Origin: Psychrobacter sp. I-STPA6b
Lineage (GTDB): Bacteria; Pseudomonadota; Gammaproteobacteria; Pseudomonadales; Moraxellaceae
Direction: 5' to 3'
NCBI RefSeq assembly: GCF_020662265.1
Contig: NZ_VEWM01000122.1
Span: forward strand, 124,001 to 188,000
DNA length: 64,000 bases
This document shows positions 1-9,264 of the stretch, one piece after another. The notes beneath the pieces are model-generated. The model worked only from the letters and a program-made list of their open reading frames with translations. It was not told where the DNA came from and made no database searches. Positions within the stretch are counted from its first letter, which is position 1; each line of letters begins with the position of its first letter. A program made the translations under genes and the position numbers.

Positions 1-1194
1 ACAGCAGGTAGTAAGGTAACTTTGCGCATTAAAGGTAGTGCTAAATATGCACATATTGACTTTACTCAACCCGTATCTGATGCACAAATAAATGAAGCGA
101 TTACTGCATTACAGCGTCAAGATTTTGGTTGGAACACCTTTAAGTTTACCGGAGGTGAGATTCAGCAAATTACCCCATATGCGATAAAGGCAATCGGTCA
201 TAGTGATGCCCGTACTTATATTGACCATATTCGACAGGTGGTGTTTGATAGTAATCACATTGCTAATGGTTATAATAATATGCCTTTGGATACACAGACG
301 ATACAGCGTTGTCAGCAGTTAGGTTGGGATTGCCGTAGTGATGTGCATCGTGCGCCTAATGTCCAGCATTTTGTGGGTTGGATGGCACAGTGTGGTTATC
401 TATGTTCAGGACAGCCTGTTGATGCTTATACTGGCGTCGGTACAGGCTGGGGTTGGGTACATGAGTTGGGACATAATACAGTACAACGTGTGCTAAATCT
501 GACCTTCCCAAGTACCGAAACAGGTAAAACCATTGGTTGTGCAGTGGAGTGTGATAATAATCACTTAGCAGGCTTGAGCATGCTTAGAAAGTATGCTCTA
601 TTTGGTGAAGATGATAACGGTGGACGCTTTGCACATTGGACGATTTATCAGCAGGTTGCTAGCGCTCGAGCAAGTAATTTGACAGGTGAGGCACTTAGAG
701 CCAAAGTTGAAAAAAATATTTGGGACGGCAATGGCTATGCCAATAATAGTGGTAAACTGGCATTTGCAGTGCAACAGTCGTTTTTATTTACGCAACTAAA
801 TCAGCATAAAGCTCAGCCTGATATACAGGGTGTATTTGAATATTTCCGTTTGTTAAATATCGGGACTCGTTTGCTTGGTCAGTTAGATATGAAGACAACA
901 ACAGCCGAGCAAAAAGCAAGTTTAGGTCTGGGTGCTTATGAAGATAAAAACATCAGTAATATTGACCTAAACTATATTTTAACCTCAAAGATAATTGGCT
1001 ATGATATGAAGGCAGTATATGAGATGTATGGTTTACCCATCTCTAATAAAGCGCATCAATCTGTGGCAATGTTACAGTTAGCTGATGCACCGTTGAAATT
1101 TTATGCGCTACCCAAAAACCGAGCCAATCATCTTGATGAAGGACAATGGGTAACTCTACCTGCCACAGGTCATTTACCAGTTTATCCTTACTAA
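1..1194 (+). CDS. ImpA/M60-like zinc metallopeptidase, 5' truncated by window edge
   Basis: The frame is open from base 1 (the first codons read A-G-S-K-V-T-L), so the real start lies upstream. The visible 397 residues hold a gluzincin-type zinc motif HELGH at nucleotides 460-474, preceded by a Gly/Trp-rich strand (TGWGWVHELGH), as in M60/M88 'ImpA family' peptidases. Such enzymes are usually exported and cleave mucin-type glycoproteins; the third zinc ligand is probably one of the acidic residues in the AVECDNNH segment. Four cysteines around nucleotides 315-410 could form disulfides, consistent with an extracytoplasmic protein. A family A repeat begins 9 bp after the stop. Family assignment is by motif only; another M60-like subgroup is possible. 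Confidence 0.6.
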   Translation, partial: TAGSKVTLRIKGSAKYAHIDFTQPVSDAQINEAITALQRQDFGWNTFKFTGGEIQQITPYAIKAIGHSDARTYIDHIRQVVFDSNHIANGYNNMPLDTQTIQRCQQLGWDCRSDVHRAPNVQHFVGWMAQCGYLCSGQPVDAYTGVGTGWGWVHELGHNTVQRVLNLTFPSTETGKTIGCAVECDNNHLAGLSMLRKYALFGEDDNGGRFAHWTIYQQVASARASNLTGEALRAKVEKNIWDGNGYANNSGKLAFAVQQSFLFTQLNQHKAQPDIQGVFEYFRLLNIGTRLLGQLDMKTTTAEQKASLGLGAYEDKNISNIDLNYILTSKIIGYDMKAVYEMYGLPISNKAHQSVAMLQLADAPLKFYALPKNRANHLDEGQWVTLPATGHLPVYPY

Positions 1195-1202
1195 TGGATG
1201 CT

Positions 1203-1296
1203 ATAGTCAGCGAATTTATAAACTGATATAAGGCAGGCGAGTGCAGATAGTATGGTTGTATAGCAAATAAGGTCAAGACCATAGCTGTTTAGTCAT
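1203..1296. repeat. Family A dispersed repeat, copy 1 (degenerate)
   Basis: Starts ATAGTCAGCGAA and follows the reverse complement of the copy at 3057-3161 (shared blocks AAGGC, GCAGATAGTA, GGTTGTA, AGCAAA, ATAGCTGTTTAGT). The right end is worn, so the boundary is approximate. It lies between the metallopeptidase stop and the dps terminator. Confidence 0.6.
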
Positions 1297-1365
1297 ACAG
1301 TGTTGATTGTTGCTTTTTGAGTATTGCCCTTTGAATATAGCTAAAATCGCTTAAATCCTTGATAA

Positions 1366-1400
1366 AACAAAGCCTCCTTATATATAAGGAGGCTTTGTTT
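1366..1400. terminator. Bidirectional intrinsic terminator
   Basis: Arms AAAGCCTCCTTATA and TATAAGGAGGCTTT form a long stem flanked by A-rich sequence on the left and a T tract on the right. It serves dps on the minus strand and can stop transcripts from the metallopeptidase on the plus strand. Confidence 0.85.
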
Positions 1401-1429
1401 TTATATTTTATTGCTATCTTTTATGAAAT

Positions 1430-1915
1430 TTAACTGTTTATTGGTGCATTTGCGCCAATAAACCACGCATCTTTATCAATATCACGGCTTGCACTTGTAA
1501 ATAAATCAGCCGTGTCTTCATCACCGGCTTCATTAGCTACTTCAATGGCCTTACGTAATGTTTCTGCAACTTTTTTGTAGCGATTGGTGAGCTCACGAAC
1601 GTGTTGCGATACTTCAGTAATATCCGTAGGGTAATCTTCTAAAATAGAGTCTTTAACAACTCGGCTTGCAAGACCATTTGGCTGACCACCTAAGATAACG
1701 ATACGTTCAGCGATGGTGTCAGAAATTTCACGTAGGCGATCTGTTGTTTCATCTAACAACTTATGGACACCAATAAAGCCTGTACCTTGTAAGTTCCAGT
1801 GGCATTGTTTGCCATCTAATGTTAAATCAATGACATTTGCCAAGTTAGCATTAAGTAACTCAACCATTTTTGTTGCTGTATCATTATCTAAGCCACTTGC
1901 GTAACGCTCTCTCAT
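1430..1915 (-). CDS. dps: Dps-family DNA-binding ferritin-like protein
   Basis: Dps proteins form 12-subunit shells that oxidise Fe(II) with peroxide and coat DNA during starvation and oxidative stress. The 161-residue length is typical. The intersubunit ferroxidase signature is visible: H39-W-N then G-V-H51-K-L-L-D55-E, followed by AERIVILGG, which matches the Dps core. The N-terminal tail is short with few basic residues, so DNA binding may be weak. The start is set by AAGGA 8 bp before ATG. The gene stands alone, bounded by a strong terminator, and its promoter lies in the 347-bp AT-rich gap upstream. OxyR or IHF control is usual for the family, but I could not identify a site. Confidence 0.93.
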   Translation of the reverse strand: MRERYASGLDNDTATKMVELLNANLANVIDLTLDGKQCHWNLQGTGFIGVHKLLDETTDRLREISDTIAERIVILGGQPNGLASRVVKDSILEDYPTDITEVSQHVRELTNRYKKVAETLRKAIEVANEAGDEDTADLFTSASRDIDKDAWFIGANAPINS

Positions 1916-2262
1916 GTTATTTTCCTTTTTATATATTTATGTTTAAATCTTAATTGATATATTTTTCTCAATATCTTGAGTTTGGCAAAGAGTTTTGCTT
2001 AATAGTTACTTATCAATAAATACTTATTTAGCTTAACTCTTATTAATCATAGCAATTATTATTAATCAAAAAAATATCGGTTATTAGGTGTTTGATATAC
2101 TTAATGTTGCTAATTGTAAGGCTTTATAAAAGCCTGACTAATTTATTGATTTTATGCGTTATTGATTTTAAGTAATATGTAGTAGATAACATTTCAGTTC
2201 TTTGCTTTATTGATATACATAGGGTTTATGGCATATCTGTATTTGTTTAAAAAGAGACAAAG
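1916..2262. other. Intergenic AT-rich region
   Basis: A divergent promoter region between dps and the next gene, very AT-rich. A short motif ATTAATCATAGCAAT (about 2043) recurs near 8231. No gene, RNA or clear operator was recognised. Confidence 0.4.
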
Positions 2263-3060
2263 ATGAAAATTTTAACCAAATTAATGAACAAAATATGGCA
2301 TTCCAATGCAGATAAACAGTCATCTGGTTTTGTTGACAAGCAAGGCAATATGCGTACCCAAGCAGAGCTTGAGCAGTGGATAAATGTAGAGTCAAAGCAG
2401 TGGCTCAAAGGCTTTGGCTATGAAATAAACTGGTATATGCTAAAAGAGGCAGAGTTGGTTGCGAAGGATATCAGCTTAGATGGGCTTGCCAATGCCATTA
2501 ATATACAGCAACAACAGCCAATGTCATGGAATGACGGTGTGAGTCATGCCTATGATTTCTCACTACAAGATAGGCGTTGCCGAGTTTTTATTACTCCTGC
2601 CGTTGATGGTTGGATCTATATTATTAGCAGTGAGTCTGAACATTTGGATTTATTAGAAGATGTCTTGCCAACGGTAGATTTGGATTATTATGCCTTTGGC
2701 AGTTATCGGGTTTGTGGTGCAGTGGCGTGGCGACAAGTCAAATCAGGTAACACGATACGTTATTTTAGTTATGCCGATGGGGTGGTCTATCATAATGAAG
2801 GAGAGCAAACGGTAGAAGAGGCTAAATTAAACCTACTCAACCTATCTGGCTTAGATAATGAGCAAGCAGTTGATACTATGTTTGCTGAAGAGGAAAAAAT
2901 TGACTCAAATACCCATGCAAATACTACAGCCACCATCAATTTCCCCGATGAAGAAGATGTCATGCGGTTGTGTGCAGCATGGACGGGTGAGGATATAAAT
3001 AAGTTCGATGACTATCCCAGTAGTATCATCAGTGAGCAGGGAATCGCAGGATATCTATAG
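2263..3060 (+). CDS. Hypothetical protein, 265 aa
   Basis: I do not recognise this family. The protein is soluble, acidic and tryptophan/tyrosine-rich, with no signal peptide or membrane segment. The middle (residues about 95-190) reads as alternating beta strands (CRVFITPAVDGWIYIISS; YYAFGSYRVCGAVAWRQ; TIRYFSYADGVVYHNEG), and the C-terminal 60 residues form a less conserved acidic tail. The overall look recalls single-domain immunity or antitoxin-like proteins, but no motif supports that. A purine-rich AAAGAGACAAAG precedes ATG. The stop codon is contributed by the left end of a family A repeat, so the native C-terminus may have been altered. Confidence 0.6.
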   Translation: MKILTKLMNKIWHSNADKQSSGFVDKQGNMRTQAELEQWINVESKQWLKGFGYEINWYMLKEAELVAKDISLDGLANAINIQQQQPMSWNDGVSHAYDFSLQDRRCRVFITPAVDGWIYIISSESEHLDLLEDVLPTVDLDYYAFGSYRVCGAVAWRQVKSGNTIRYFSYADGVVYHNEGEQTVEEAKLNLLNLSGLDNEQAVDTMFAEEEKIDSNTHANTTATINFPDEEDVMRLCAAWTGEDINKFDDYPSSIISEQGIAGYL

Positions 3061-3161
3061 TCAACGAACTACTAAACAGCTACGGTGTTGCCCTCGTTTG
3101 CTGTACAACCGTACTATCTTCACTCGGTCGCCTTGTATCTGTTTTAGACTTCGTTGACTAT
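3057..3161. repeat. Family A dispersed repeat, copy 2 (best preserved)
   Basis: 105 bp with perfect 12-bp terminal inverted repeats ATAGTCAACGAA and TTCGTTGACTAT. It has no coding capacity. The left end supplies the TAG stop of the preceding gene. It is the reference copy for this window. Confidence 0.8.
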
Positions 3162-3253
3162 ATCGTAAGTTGTATATATTTATTAGCGTTATTGAGCGTC
3201 AGTTATTGGGCGGAACTGTTAATCAGCTAACTGTGCTGATTAACTATCTTAAC

Positions 3254-3532
3254 TTAACTATGCCGACGTCTAATCACCCATTTAAAAATCAACTTGGCAA
3301 CGATAATTACCACAAAAACAACAATGACAAATACCCACAGTCCATTGCCTTGCAGGTGCTGTTGATAAGCAGATGCCAGATAAGCAGATAGCCCCATTGC
3401 CATTAATAATGAGCCCCAACGGATAAAGGGTAGGGCTTTATTTTTGTGCTGTGGAAAGGTGAGGGCATAGTCGCTAGAAAAGCTATATAGCACCATTGCC
3501 AATATCCAAATAATGGCGAGAAATATATCCAT
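3254..3532 (-). CDS. Small inner-membrane protein, three predicted TM segments
   Basis: 92 residues. Hydrophobic helices lie at about residues 2-19, 36-56 and 65-84, and the tail is basic (KWVIRRRHS), consistent with a cytoplasmic C-terminus. Small three-helix proteins of this type (DUF3325-like) occur in proteobacteria without a known function; the match here is only by size and topology. The ribosome-binding site is weak. It lies 38 bp downstream of the 3570-4127 gene on the same strand and may be its last cistron. Confidence 0.55.
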   Translation of the reverse strand: MDIFLAIIWILAMVLYSFSSDYALTFPQHKNKALPFIRWGSLLMAMGLSAYLASAYQQHLQGNGLWVFVIVVFVVIIVAKLIFKWVIRRRHS

Positions 3533-3569
3533 AAGGTTGGTTTACTCTGGGTTATTTAGGTTGTTTGGG

Positions 3570-4127
3570 TTATACAGTGAGATATTTATTTGTTACGTCT
3601 TGCCAGCATGTTTTGAGCAAGTCTTCAGATGGCTGATGATACTCAATCATTTTGCTTAAAACAAAGTCGTCACTAGATTGCTGACTGGCTGTATTATAGC
3701 TGACCTTATTATAATATAGCATTGCCCCATTTTCTAATATGACCACAATTTCATTTTTATCTTGGTAAATATTTTGAATTTCAATTTTAATCAAGCTATC
3801 AATAAATTTTATAAAATGAGTATCTATATTGTTTATAAATTCTGAAAACAACAGTAAGTTTTTTAAAGCTTTATCTTTAATTCCATCTATATTATCAATT
3901 TCAATTTGTTGGTAAATTTTATTATCTGTAATGTTATCAATCATACAAATACGATAGCCAGAATAATAAAAATAATAGATGACTGATTGTGGTGAGGGAA
4001 GGTGTTTATCACAAAACATTTCATCACAATAGTCACCAAGGTGTGCTATATCCGTTTCTAAAAAATCAAAATAACCATTTCTAATAAATTCTGATATAAC
4101 AAAGGACTGTCTAAAGTCGTGATTCAT
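3570..4127 (-). CDS. Hypothetical protein, 185 aa
   Basis: Not recognised. The protein is soluble, acidic and rich in Ile, Asn and Asp, with no signal peptide. The DNA is clearly more AT-rich than the neighbouring uvrB, which suggests recent acquisition or weak selection, as for the other orphan small genes around it. It starts 12 bp after the stop of the YrhK-type gene and is probably co-transcribed with it; AAGATGAG precedes the ATG. The size and AT-rich character would fit an immunity-like protein, but nothing proves it. Confidence 0.55.
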   Translation of the reverse strand: MNHDFRQSFVISEFIRNGYFDFLETDIAHLGDYCDEMFCDKHLPSPQSVIYYFYYSGYRICMIDNITDNKIYQQIEIDNIDGIKDKALKNLLLFSEFINNIDTHFIKFIDSLIKIEIQNIYQDKNEIVVILENGAMLYYNKVSYNTASQQSSDDFVLSKMIEYHQPSEDLLKTCWQDVTNKYLTV

Positions 4128-4139
4128 AAACTCATCTTT

Positions 4140-4931
4140 TTACTTTTTACCCTGCTGTTCACTCACAATCTCTTGTTGTACCGCTAAAATAAAATTATGA
4201 CCAAAACGGCTAGGGTGGGTTTGGTCGCTGAGTTTATTTTGCAAAGACTGTCGCCAAAAAATCATCACCCCACCGAGCCAAAATAGAAAACTACCAATGG
4301 TAAACATCAACGCAGATAAATTATCAATCTGTGTTTGGTCAATCGGCATTTTATAATGTTGCAAATAAGGAATGGTGGCAAAAACAAACAATGCCGAGCC
4401 AACAATAAAGGTCACCAAAGTAAAATTAAATAACTGCAAATAAGTAAACGAAGGGGCAGAGGGCAGTTGTAATAAATTGGCACAACCACCAATCACAAAT
4501 AAAATCGAACCAATAATAAAGCACCAAGACCCCAAAATAGCATCATCTATCTGTGATAAAAAACAAAAACTGCCAACGGTAAATAACACACTACCAAATA
4601 CATAATTAATATTAGCCACTTTTTCGATAATGTCTGCTTTGCTATGGGTTGGGTGCAATCGCCAATAGGCTTGGGTTTCTAGCAAATCATGACCAGTGAC
4701 AATCAAATACAAGATTGAGCCAATAATAAATAGCCAAACGCCAATATCCTGATAGTGACTAAATACAGGAAAAAACAGCACACTGCCTAAAACAAATAAA
4801 ATACCGCCAATTTTATACATCCATGCACTAAACACCGTCCATGACAGGTTAAAAATACTGTTTCTATTATCTGATAGGCGTTCACGACTGGTGACTAGGT
4901 GGGGCATAGATTGTCCAAATTGGGTTTGCAA
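4140..4931 (-). CDS. YrhK-domain multi-pass membrane protein
   Basis: The 263 residues contain four or more repeats of a two-helix unit with the pattern GS-[IV]-L-F...G..LF-[IV]-[IV]-GS-[IV] (for example VLGSVLFF, IIGSILYL, TVGSFCFL, IIGSILFV, IVGSALFV, TIGSFLFW). This glycine-serine hallmark identifies the YrhK-like domain, whose function is unknown. About eight membrane segments are expected, with a basic cytoplasmic N-terminus. It leads a probable two- or three-gene minus-strand unit with the 3570-4127 gene. It is divergent from uvrB across a 169-bp promoter gap. Confidence 0.75.
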   Translation of the reverse strand: MQTQFGQSMPHLVTSRERLSDNRNSIFNLSWTVFSAWMYKIGGILFVLGSVLFFPVFSHYQDIGVWLFIIGSILYLIVTGHDLLETQAYWRLHPTHSKADIIEKVANINYVFGSVLFTVGSFCFLSQIDDAILGSWCFIIGSILFVIGGCANLLQLPSAPSFTYLQLFNFTLVTFIVGSALFVFATIPYLQHYKMPIDQTQIDNLSALMFTIGSFLFWLGGVMIFWRQSLQNKLSDQTHPSRFGHNFILAVQQEIVSEQQGKK

Positions 4932-5100
4932 AATGATGTGAGTAGGGCAGATTTTTACTATAACTATAATAGTAGGTAGACTATAACATACAATCCATTA
5001 TTTGCATTTCCCCTTTAAGCGATAACCTGCAACACCACTTTAAACCCCAGCCAAACACCCCCATATCTGATGAAACTCAATAAAAAAAGAATCCCAAATT

Positions 5101-7218
5101 ATGCGTATGCCCGAACCCCGTTCCTCTCGTCAATTAAACCAACTTGCCAGCCAACTACAAAACGAAGCCGAAATCACTGGTGTCAACGCTTCAGGCACAC
5201 AAATTGCGAGCCGAGCCTTTGAGATGGTCACCGATTTTGCACCCGCAGGCGACCAACCGCAAGCCATCGAAAAGCTAGTAAATGGTGTTGAGGCGGGCAT
5301 GGACAATCAGCTATTGCTTGGGGTCACAGGCTCAGGCAAAACCTACACCATGGCAAAGGTTATTAGCCAATGCCAACGCCCAACCATCATCATGGCACAC
5401 AACAAAACCTTAGCAGCCCAGCTTTATGGTGAATTTAAAGCCTTTTTCCCCAACAATGCAGTGGAATATTTTGTCAGTTATTATGACTACTATCAGCCCG
5501 AGGCTTACGTTGCTGCCAGTGATACCTTTATCGAAAAAGACAGTGCCATTAACGACCACATCGACCAAATGCGACTGTCTGCCACAAGGGCATTGCTAGA
5601 GCGTCGTGATGCCATTATTGTTGCCTCAGTGTCCTCCATTTATGGTTTGGGTGACCCCGAAAGCTACCTAAAAATGCTACTGCATATCGTGGTTGGTGAC
5701 AGAGTTGACCGCACCGCGATGATAAAGCGACTGGTGGAGCTACAATATATCCGTAACGAACTGGACTTTGGGCGGGGTACTTATCGTTTACGCGGTGAAC
5801 TACTCGACATCTATCCTGCTGAATCAGAACAGCTTGCCGTTCGTATCAGCATGTTTGACGATGAAATCGAGAAAATCACATGGTTTGACCCACTCACTGG
5901 TAAAAATGTGCGTAGTGTGCCACGTATTACCATCTATCCCAAATCACATTATGTTACCCCCCGAGAACGCCTAGAGGCTGCCAGCCATACCATTCGAGAT
6001 GAGCTAGAAGAACGTCTGGAATATTTTCGAGACAATAACAAACTTATCGAGGCTCAACGTATCAAAGAGCGGACTCAATACGACCTTGAGATGATACAAC
6101 AGCTTGGCTACTGTAACGGCATTGAAAACTACTCTCGCCACCTCTCAGGGCGACCTGCTGGCGAAGCACCACCCACCCTTTTTGACTATATTCCACCAGA
6201 CGCCCTATTATTTATTGACGAATCGCATGTCACCGTACCGCAAATCGGAGCGATGTATAAAGGCGACCGCTCACGCAAAGAAAACCTGATTAATTATGGC
6301 TTTCGCCTGCCCAGTGCCATTGACAACCGCCCAATGAAATTTGAAGAATGGGAACGCATTCGTCCTGCCACCATCTTTGTTACCGCCACCCCTGCCCAAT
6401 ACGAGCTTGAGCAAAGCGAGCAAGTGGTCGAACAAGTGGTGCGACCCACAGGACTCATCGACCCTGAAATCGAAATCCGCCCCGTTCTTACCCAAGTCGA
6501 TGACGTATTATCCGAGATTACCAAACGCCGAGAGTTGGACGAGCGGGTGCTTATCACCACCTTGACCAAACGCATGGCAGAGGATTTGACCAGCTACCTA
6601 AAAGAATACGACATCAAAGTCGCCTATCTACACTCAGACATCGACACTGTTGAGCGTATGCAAATCATTCACGAACTACGCACAGGCGTACATGACGTAT
6701 TGGTCGGCATTAACCTATTGCGTGAAGGCTTGGACATGCCCGAAGTGTCACTGGTTGCCATTTTTGATGCGGACAAAGAAGGCTTTTTACGCTCAGAGCG
6801 CTCACTGATTCAGACCATTGGTCGAGCCGCCCGCCACATCAACGGTAAAGCCATTCTCTATGCTGACCGCATTACTCCAAGCATGGAAAAAGCCATCGAA
6901 GAAACCGACCGTCGCCGCGAAAAACAAATCGCCTTTAACCTAGAGCACAACATCACCCCCACCTCGGCAAGACGCAGTATCACCGACAAGATTGACACAG
7001 GCGAAGTTGAGGAAGAATTAAACGACAACCAGTCTATCCCCAGTAGCAGTGGCTTACCTGATGTTGATATTGAAATCTTGCGTAGCCCTGATTTACTTGC
7101 CAAAGAAATCAACCGTCTAGAAAAAGAAATGAAACAGCTATCGCGTGACTTAAAATTTGAAGAAGCAGCAAAAGTACGTGATAAAGTATTGGAGTTAAAA
7201 GAATATATAGTGCAGTGA
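5101..7218 (+). CDS. uvrB: Excinuclease ABC subunit B (UvrB)
   Basis: UvrB is the damage-verifying helicase-like subunit of nucleotide excision repair and works with UvrA (52379-55288 in this window) and UvrC. Seen directly: Walker A GVTGSGKT at residues 74-81, the damage-binding beta-hairpin [10 protein letters not shown], the DESH box, the RxGRAAR-type motif VI (QTIGRAARH), and the C-terminal UVR coiled coil ([23 protein letters not shown]) that binds UvrC. The protein has 705 residues, about 30 longer than the E. coli enzyme because of an N-terminal extension before [13 protein letters not shown]. The start is therefore less certain; ATG at 5101 has only a weak AAAAAAAGAA leader. No SOS box was recognised upstream. 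Confidence 0.98.
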   Translation: MRMPEPRSSRQLNQLASQLQNEAEITGVNASGTQIASRAFEMVTDFAPAGDQPQAIEKLVNGVEAGMDNQLLLGVTGSGKTYTMAKVISQCQRPTIIMAHNKTLAAQLYGEFKAFFPNNAVEYFVSYYDYYQPEAYVAASDTFIEKDSAINDHIDQMRLSATRALLERRDAIIVASVSSIYGLGDPESYLKMLLHIVVGDRVDRTAMIKRLVELQYIRNELDFGRGTYRLRGELLDIYPAESEQLAVRISMFDDEIEKITWFDPLTGKNVRSVPRITIYPKSHYVTPRERLEAASHTIRDELEERLEYFRDNNKLIEAQRIKERTQYDLEMIQQLGYCNGIENYSRHLSGRPAGEAPPTLFDYIPPDALLFIDESHVTVPQIGAMYKGDRSRKENLINYGFRLPSAIDNRPMKFEEWERIRPATIFVTATPAQYELEQSEQVVEQVVRPTGLIDPEIEIRPVLTQVDDVLSEITKRRELDERVLITTLTKRMAEDLTSYLKEYDIKVAYLHSDIDTVERMQIIHELRTGVHDVLVGINLLREGLDMPEVSLVAIFDADKEGFLRSERSLIQTIGRAARHINGKAILYADRITPSMEKAIEETDRRREKQIAFNLEHNITPTSARRSITDKIDTGEVEEELNDNQSIPSSSGLPDVDIEILRSPDLLAKEINRLEKEMKQLSRDLKFEEAAKVRDKVLELKEYIVQ

Positions 7219-7245
7219 TGGGGTTTTCTAAGTTTTTATTTTAAG

Positions 7246-7390
7246 TAGCTAATCCCGCTTTCCGCTCATATCTACCCGACTAGGCGAGGCGGTGGCACGA
7301 GCTGATAGATTGCTGTTGCCTCGACACTCTCTCAGACTCTAGCCACGCAACTCGCCTAGCCGAGTAGGATAACCGCTACAATCGGGGCTA
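7246..7390. repeat. Family B structured repeat, copy 1
   Basis: 145 bp bounded by TAGC and GCTA. A long stem pairs CTACCCGACTAGGCGAG with CTCGCCTAGCCGAGTAG across a central region containing GGCGGTGGCACGAGCTGA. The same-length relative at 45654-45798 keeps the pairing through compensatory changes. It lies just after uvrB and may end its transcript. Confidence 0.75.
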
Positions 7391-7455
7391 AAAAGCCTTG
7401 CCATACCAAAGCTCACGACTTATTAAACCTTAGTTAAGAGATAGTTATACAGGGA

Positions 7456-8133
7456 ATGACAGTTATGGACTATCAACAACATTTGCCACAGATAGAGCGA
7501 CTAAAAAGCAAACTTACGATAATTAGACAAAAGATTAATGACCATGACTATTCTTTTAGTAGTGATAAATATAGTCAAAAGAACTTGATGCAGACTCTGA
7601 AATTTACCTATCAGAAACATGGCTTTAAGCTAAATCCACCAGTATCTTTAGAAACCCTTCGTGCGTTTGAACAACAAGCAGGCATTAGTTTACCCAGCGA
7701 ATATGGCGCATTTTTACATTATATGGGTAATGGTGGTGCAGGAGTGGGTTATGGTATCTATCCACTCGGTACACATTTGGATACTTATATTGATAATGGG
7801 TTGAATTATTTAAAAGTACCATCAAAACTCAATTCAACCTTTAATCAAGAGCTGTGGAGTCAAGAAGTTATTCCCTATATTTTTGTTGAAGACTTAGCAG
7901 ACCAAGACTATACGACTCAAGATGTAATACATGAAAAAAGAATGGTTGAGTATTATTCTGGACTGATTTGTATTGCTACAGAAGGGTGTGGTAGTTGTTA
8001 TGCATTAATCGTTTCAGGCTCATATTATGGTAAAGTGATTTATGCTCCATTTGATTATAATATTTGTCCTGATTTTGCTGAACAGGCAGATTTCTTAACA
8101 TGGTATGAGACATGGTTAGATATATTTTTATAA
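7456..8133 (+). CDS. SMI1/KNR4 (SUKH) family protein
   Basis: The core (residues about 60-110) has the SUKH signature: L-x-x-F-E-x-x-x-G-I-x-L-P-x-x-Y-x-x-F-L, then a Gly-rich turn NGGAGVGYGIYPLG. SUKH proteins are common immunity proteins against polymorphic or contact-dependent toxins, and are also found as general scaffold proteins. The N-terminal 55 residues are a helical extension, and the C-terminus carries GLICIATEGCGSCYALIVSG, which matches the family's second half. No toxin gene is adjacent, so it may be an orphan immunity gene. Start: ATG at 7456 after GGGAATG; a second in-frame ATG lies four codons downstream. Confidence 0.75.
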   Translation: MTVMDYQQHLPQIERLKSKLTIIRQKINDHDYSFSSDKYSQKNLMQTLKFTYQKHGFKLNPPVSLETLRAFEQQAGISLPSEYGAFLHYMGNGGAGVGYGIYPLGTHLDTYIDNGLNYLKVPSKLNSTFNQELWSQEVIPYIFVEDLADQDYTTQDVIHEKRMVEYYSGLICIATEGCGSCYALIVSGSYYGKVIYAPFDYNICPDFAEQADFLTWYETWLDIFL

Positions 8134-8447
8134 GTTAATAAAACGACATTTAAGCCGAATATATCACAATCAACTTATCAATTAGATGACAGTAAGATGT
8201 AGTTAGCAAAGCGTAACCCAAAAAAATAATATTAATCATAGCAATAGGTATGTTATGCAGTTTTTAACACACCCGATAAGTACTAAAATTCTATACTATA
8301 GCGGTTAAATTTTTTACTCATGGTTATCCTTCTTTGGGAAGGATACCCTATTATTGGTTGTCTAAGTTTGCTATGCCCCTATAGACCGCGAAATACCTTT
8401 TACAAATTTAATTATCCATTCGATTCGTTACAAACGGATCGAATGGA
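8134..8447. other. Intergenic region with small inverted repeats
   Basis: AT-rich spacer. It holds a small hairpin ATCCTTC-tttgg-GAAGGAT near 8335 and the larger inverted repeat described at 8414-8449. An open frame crossing it on the plus strand has no ribosome-binding site or recognisable protein. Confidence 0.4.
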
Positions 8448-8449
8448 TC
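8414..8449 (-). terminator. Long inverted repeat at the 3' end of the 8448-8765 gene
   Basis: ATCCATTCGATtCGTT and AACGgATCGAATGGAT pair over about 16 bp with a 3-4 nt loop, and the hairpin overlaps the stop codon. The minus-strand sequence that follows (AATTAAATTTGTAAAA) is AT-rich but not a strong U tract, so an mRNA-end or weak terminator role is inferred. Confidence 0.5.
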
Positions 8450-8765
8450 AAAAATCAAATGGATTAAATAAAATAGATTTTTCTGTATTTATCGCTTCAT
8501 CTACAAATGATATTATTTTCTCTACCTCATCTTGAAATTTATTTTCCGAGGTCAAATAATTATTTAGATCTTGCTTTAACTCATATAATGAATCTCCAAA
8601 ATATAGATCAAAATCAACATAACTAAGTTCAGATAGAATTGGATAAGTCGCAGAGTCTAATATAAAGAAAGATTCTGCAAGTGCTTTGTTAATTTTGAAC
8701 TCTTTAATTCTTCTCATATTATCAGGACAATATCTATTCCTATCCCATAAGTAAACATAATACAT
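8448..8765 (-). CDS. Hypothetical protein, 105 aa
   Basis: Not recognised. It is a small soluble protein, mixed alpha/beta, with the N-terminus MYYVYLWDRNRY and an acidic helical C-terminal half. A good ribosome-binding site (TAGGAG 6 bp before ATG) supports translation. The gene is AT-rich and stands alone between repeats, similar in style to the SUKH gene upstream, so it may belong to the same immunity or accessory island. A strong inverted repeat covers its stop codon. Confidence 0.55.
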   Translation of the reverse strand: MYYVYLWDRNRYCPDNMRRIKEFKINKALAESFFILDSATYPILSELSYVDFDLYFGDSLYELKQDLNNYLTSENKFQDEVEKIISFVDEAINTEKSILFNPFDF

Positions 8766-9009
8766 AATAAACTCCTATCTAAAATATGTTCGTTCGACCA
8801 GGGAACGTATTTACTAAATCCACCAAAATCGTATCAATTATAAAAAGAAGTATGTTACACAGCTTCTAGTATGTTCTATAAATACTGTCAATAGAATTGA
8901 CAAGAGAGAAGAAAGTTAGGTTAACTAATTTATATCATTTGTCTTTATTATTTTATTAACATTTATATATTATATAATGGTGAGTAGTATAAGTGCTATT
9001 TATTATATA

Positions 9010-9116
9010 GTATGCCTGCTATAAATCCACCACAGAGTTAACCTTTAGTCTCACTCTACATACTAAGTGTAATATCCTCATTTGGTGCCTTGTATCTATT
9101 TTAATATTCTTTGACT
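9010..9116. repeat. Family A repeat, copy interrupted by a MITE
   Basis: The right part GGTGCCTTGTATCTATTTT then TTCTTTGACTA matches the end of the copy at 3057-3161. The terminal TATA is split off to 9233 by the inserted MITE. The left part is worn and its boundary is uncertain. Confidence 0.55.
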
Positions 9117-9232
9117 AGGGTCTGTTGAACATTCATCTTCATAGGATAAATTTAGTCAATTTTTACATGAAAGTAAAAAGTCGCTTTATCCCTTGTAGAT
9201 ATTAGCCTAACGGGGAAAGTTCAACAGACCCT
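9117..9232. mobile_element. MITE, short form (116 bp)
   Basis: Terminal inverted repeats AGGGTCTGTTGAAC and GTTCAACAGACCCT surround a non-coding core with ATTTTTACATGAAAGTAAAAA. It is flanked by TA on both sides (TTGACTA / TATAT), consistent with a TA target duplication as made by IS630/mariner-type transposases. A longer relative is at 52080-52280. Confidence 0.75.
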
Positions 9233-9264
9233 ATATTAAGCCCATCCCATATTTACCCCATCTT

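Noticed and set aside
3170..3391. Plus-strand frame after the family A repeat
   Set aside because: Antisense to the small membrane protein gene, which has a clear transmembrane pattern.
5032..5100. LexA/SOS box for uvrB
   Set aside because: No CTG-N10-CAG-type site was found near the start.
7246..7390. Integron attC site
   Set aside because: It is a long imperfect palindrome, but lacks the GTTRRRY/RYYYAAC end motifs and no integrase is present.
8320..8535. Open frame of 71 codons on the plus strand
   Set aside because: No ribosome-binding site; overlaps an inverted repeat and the minus-strand gene at 8448-8765.
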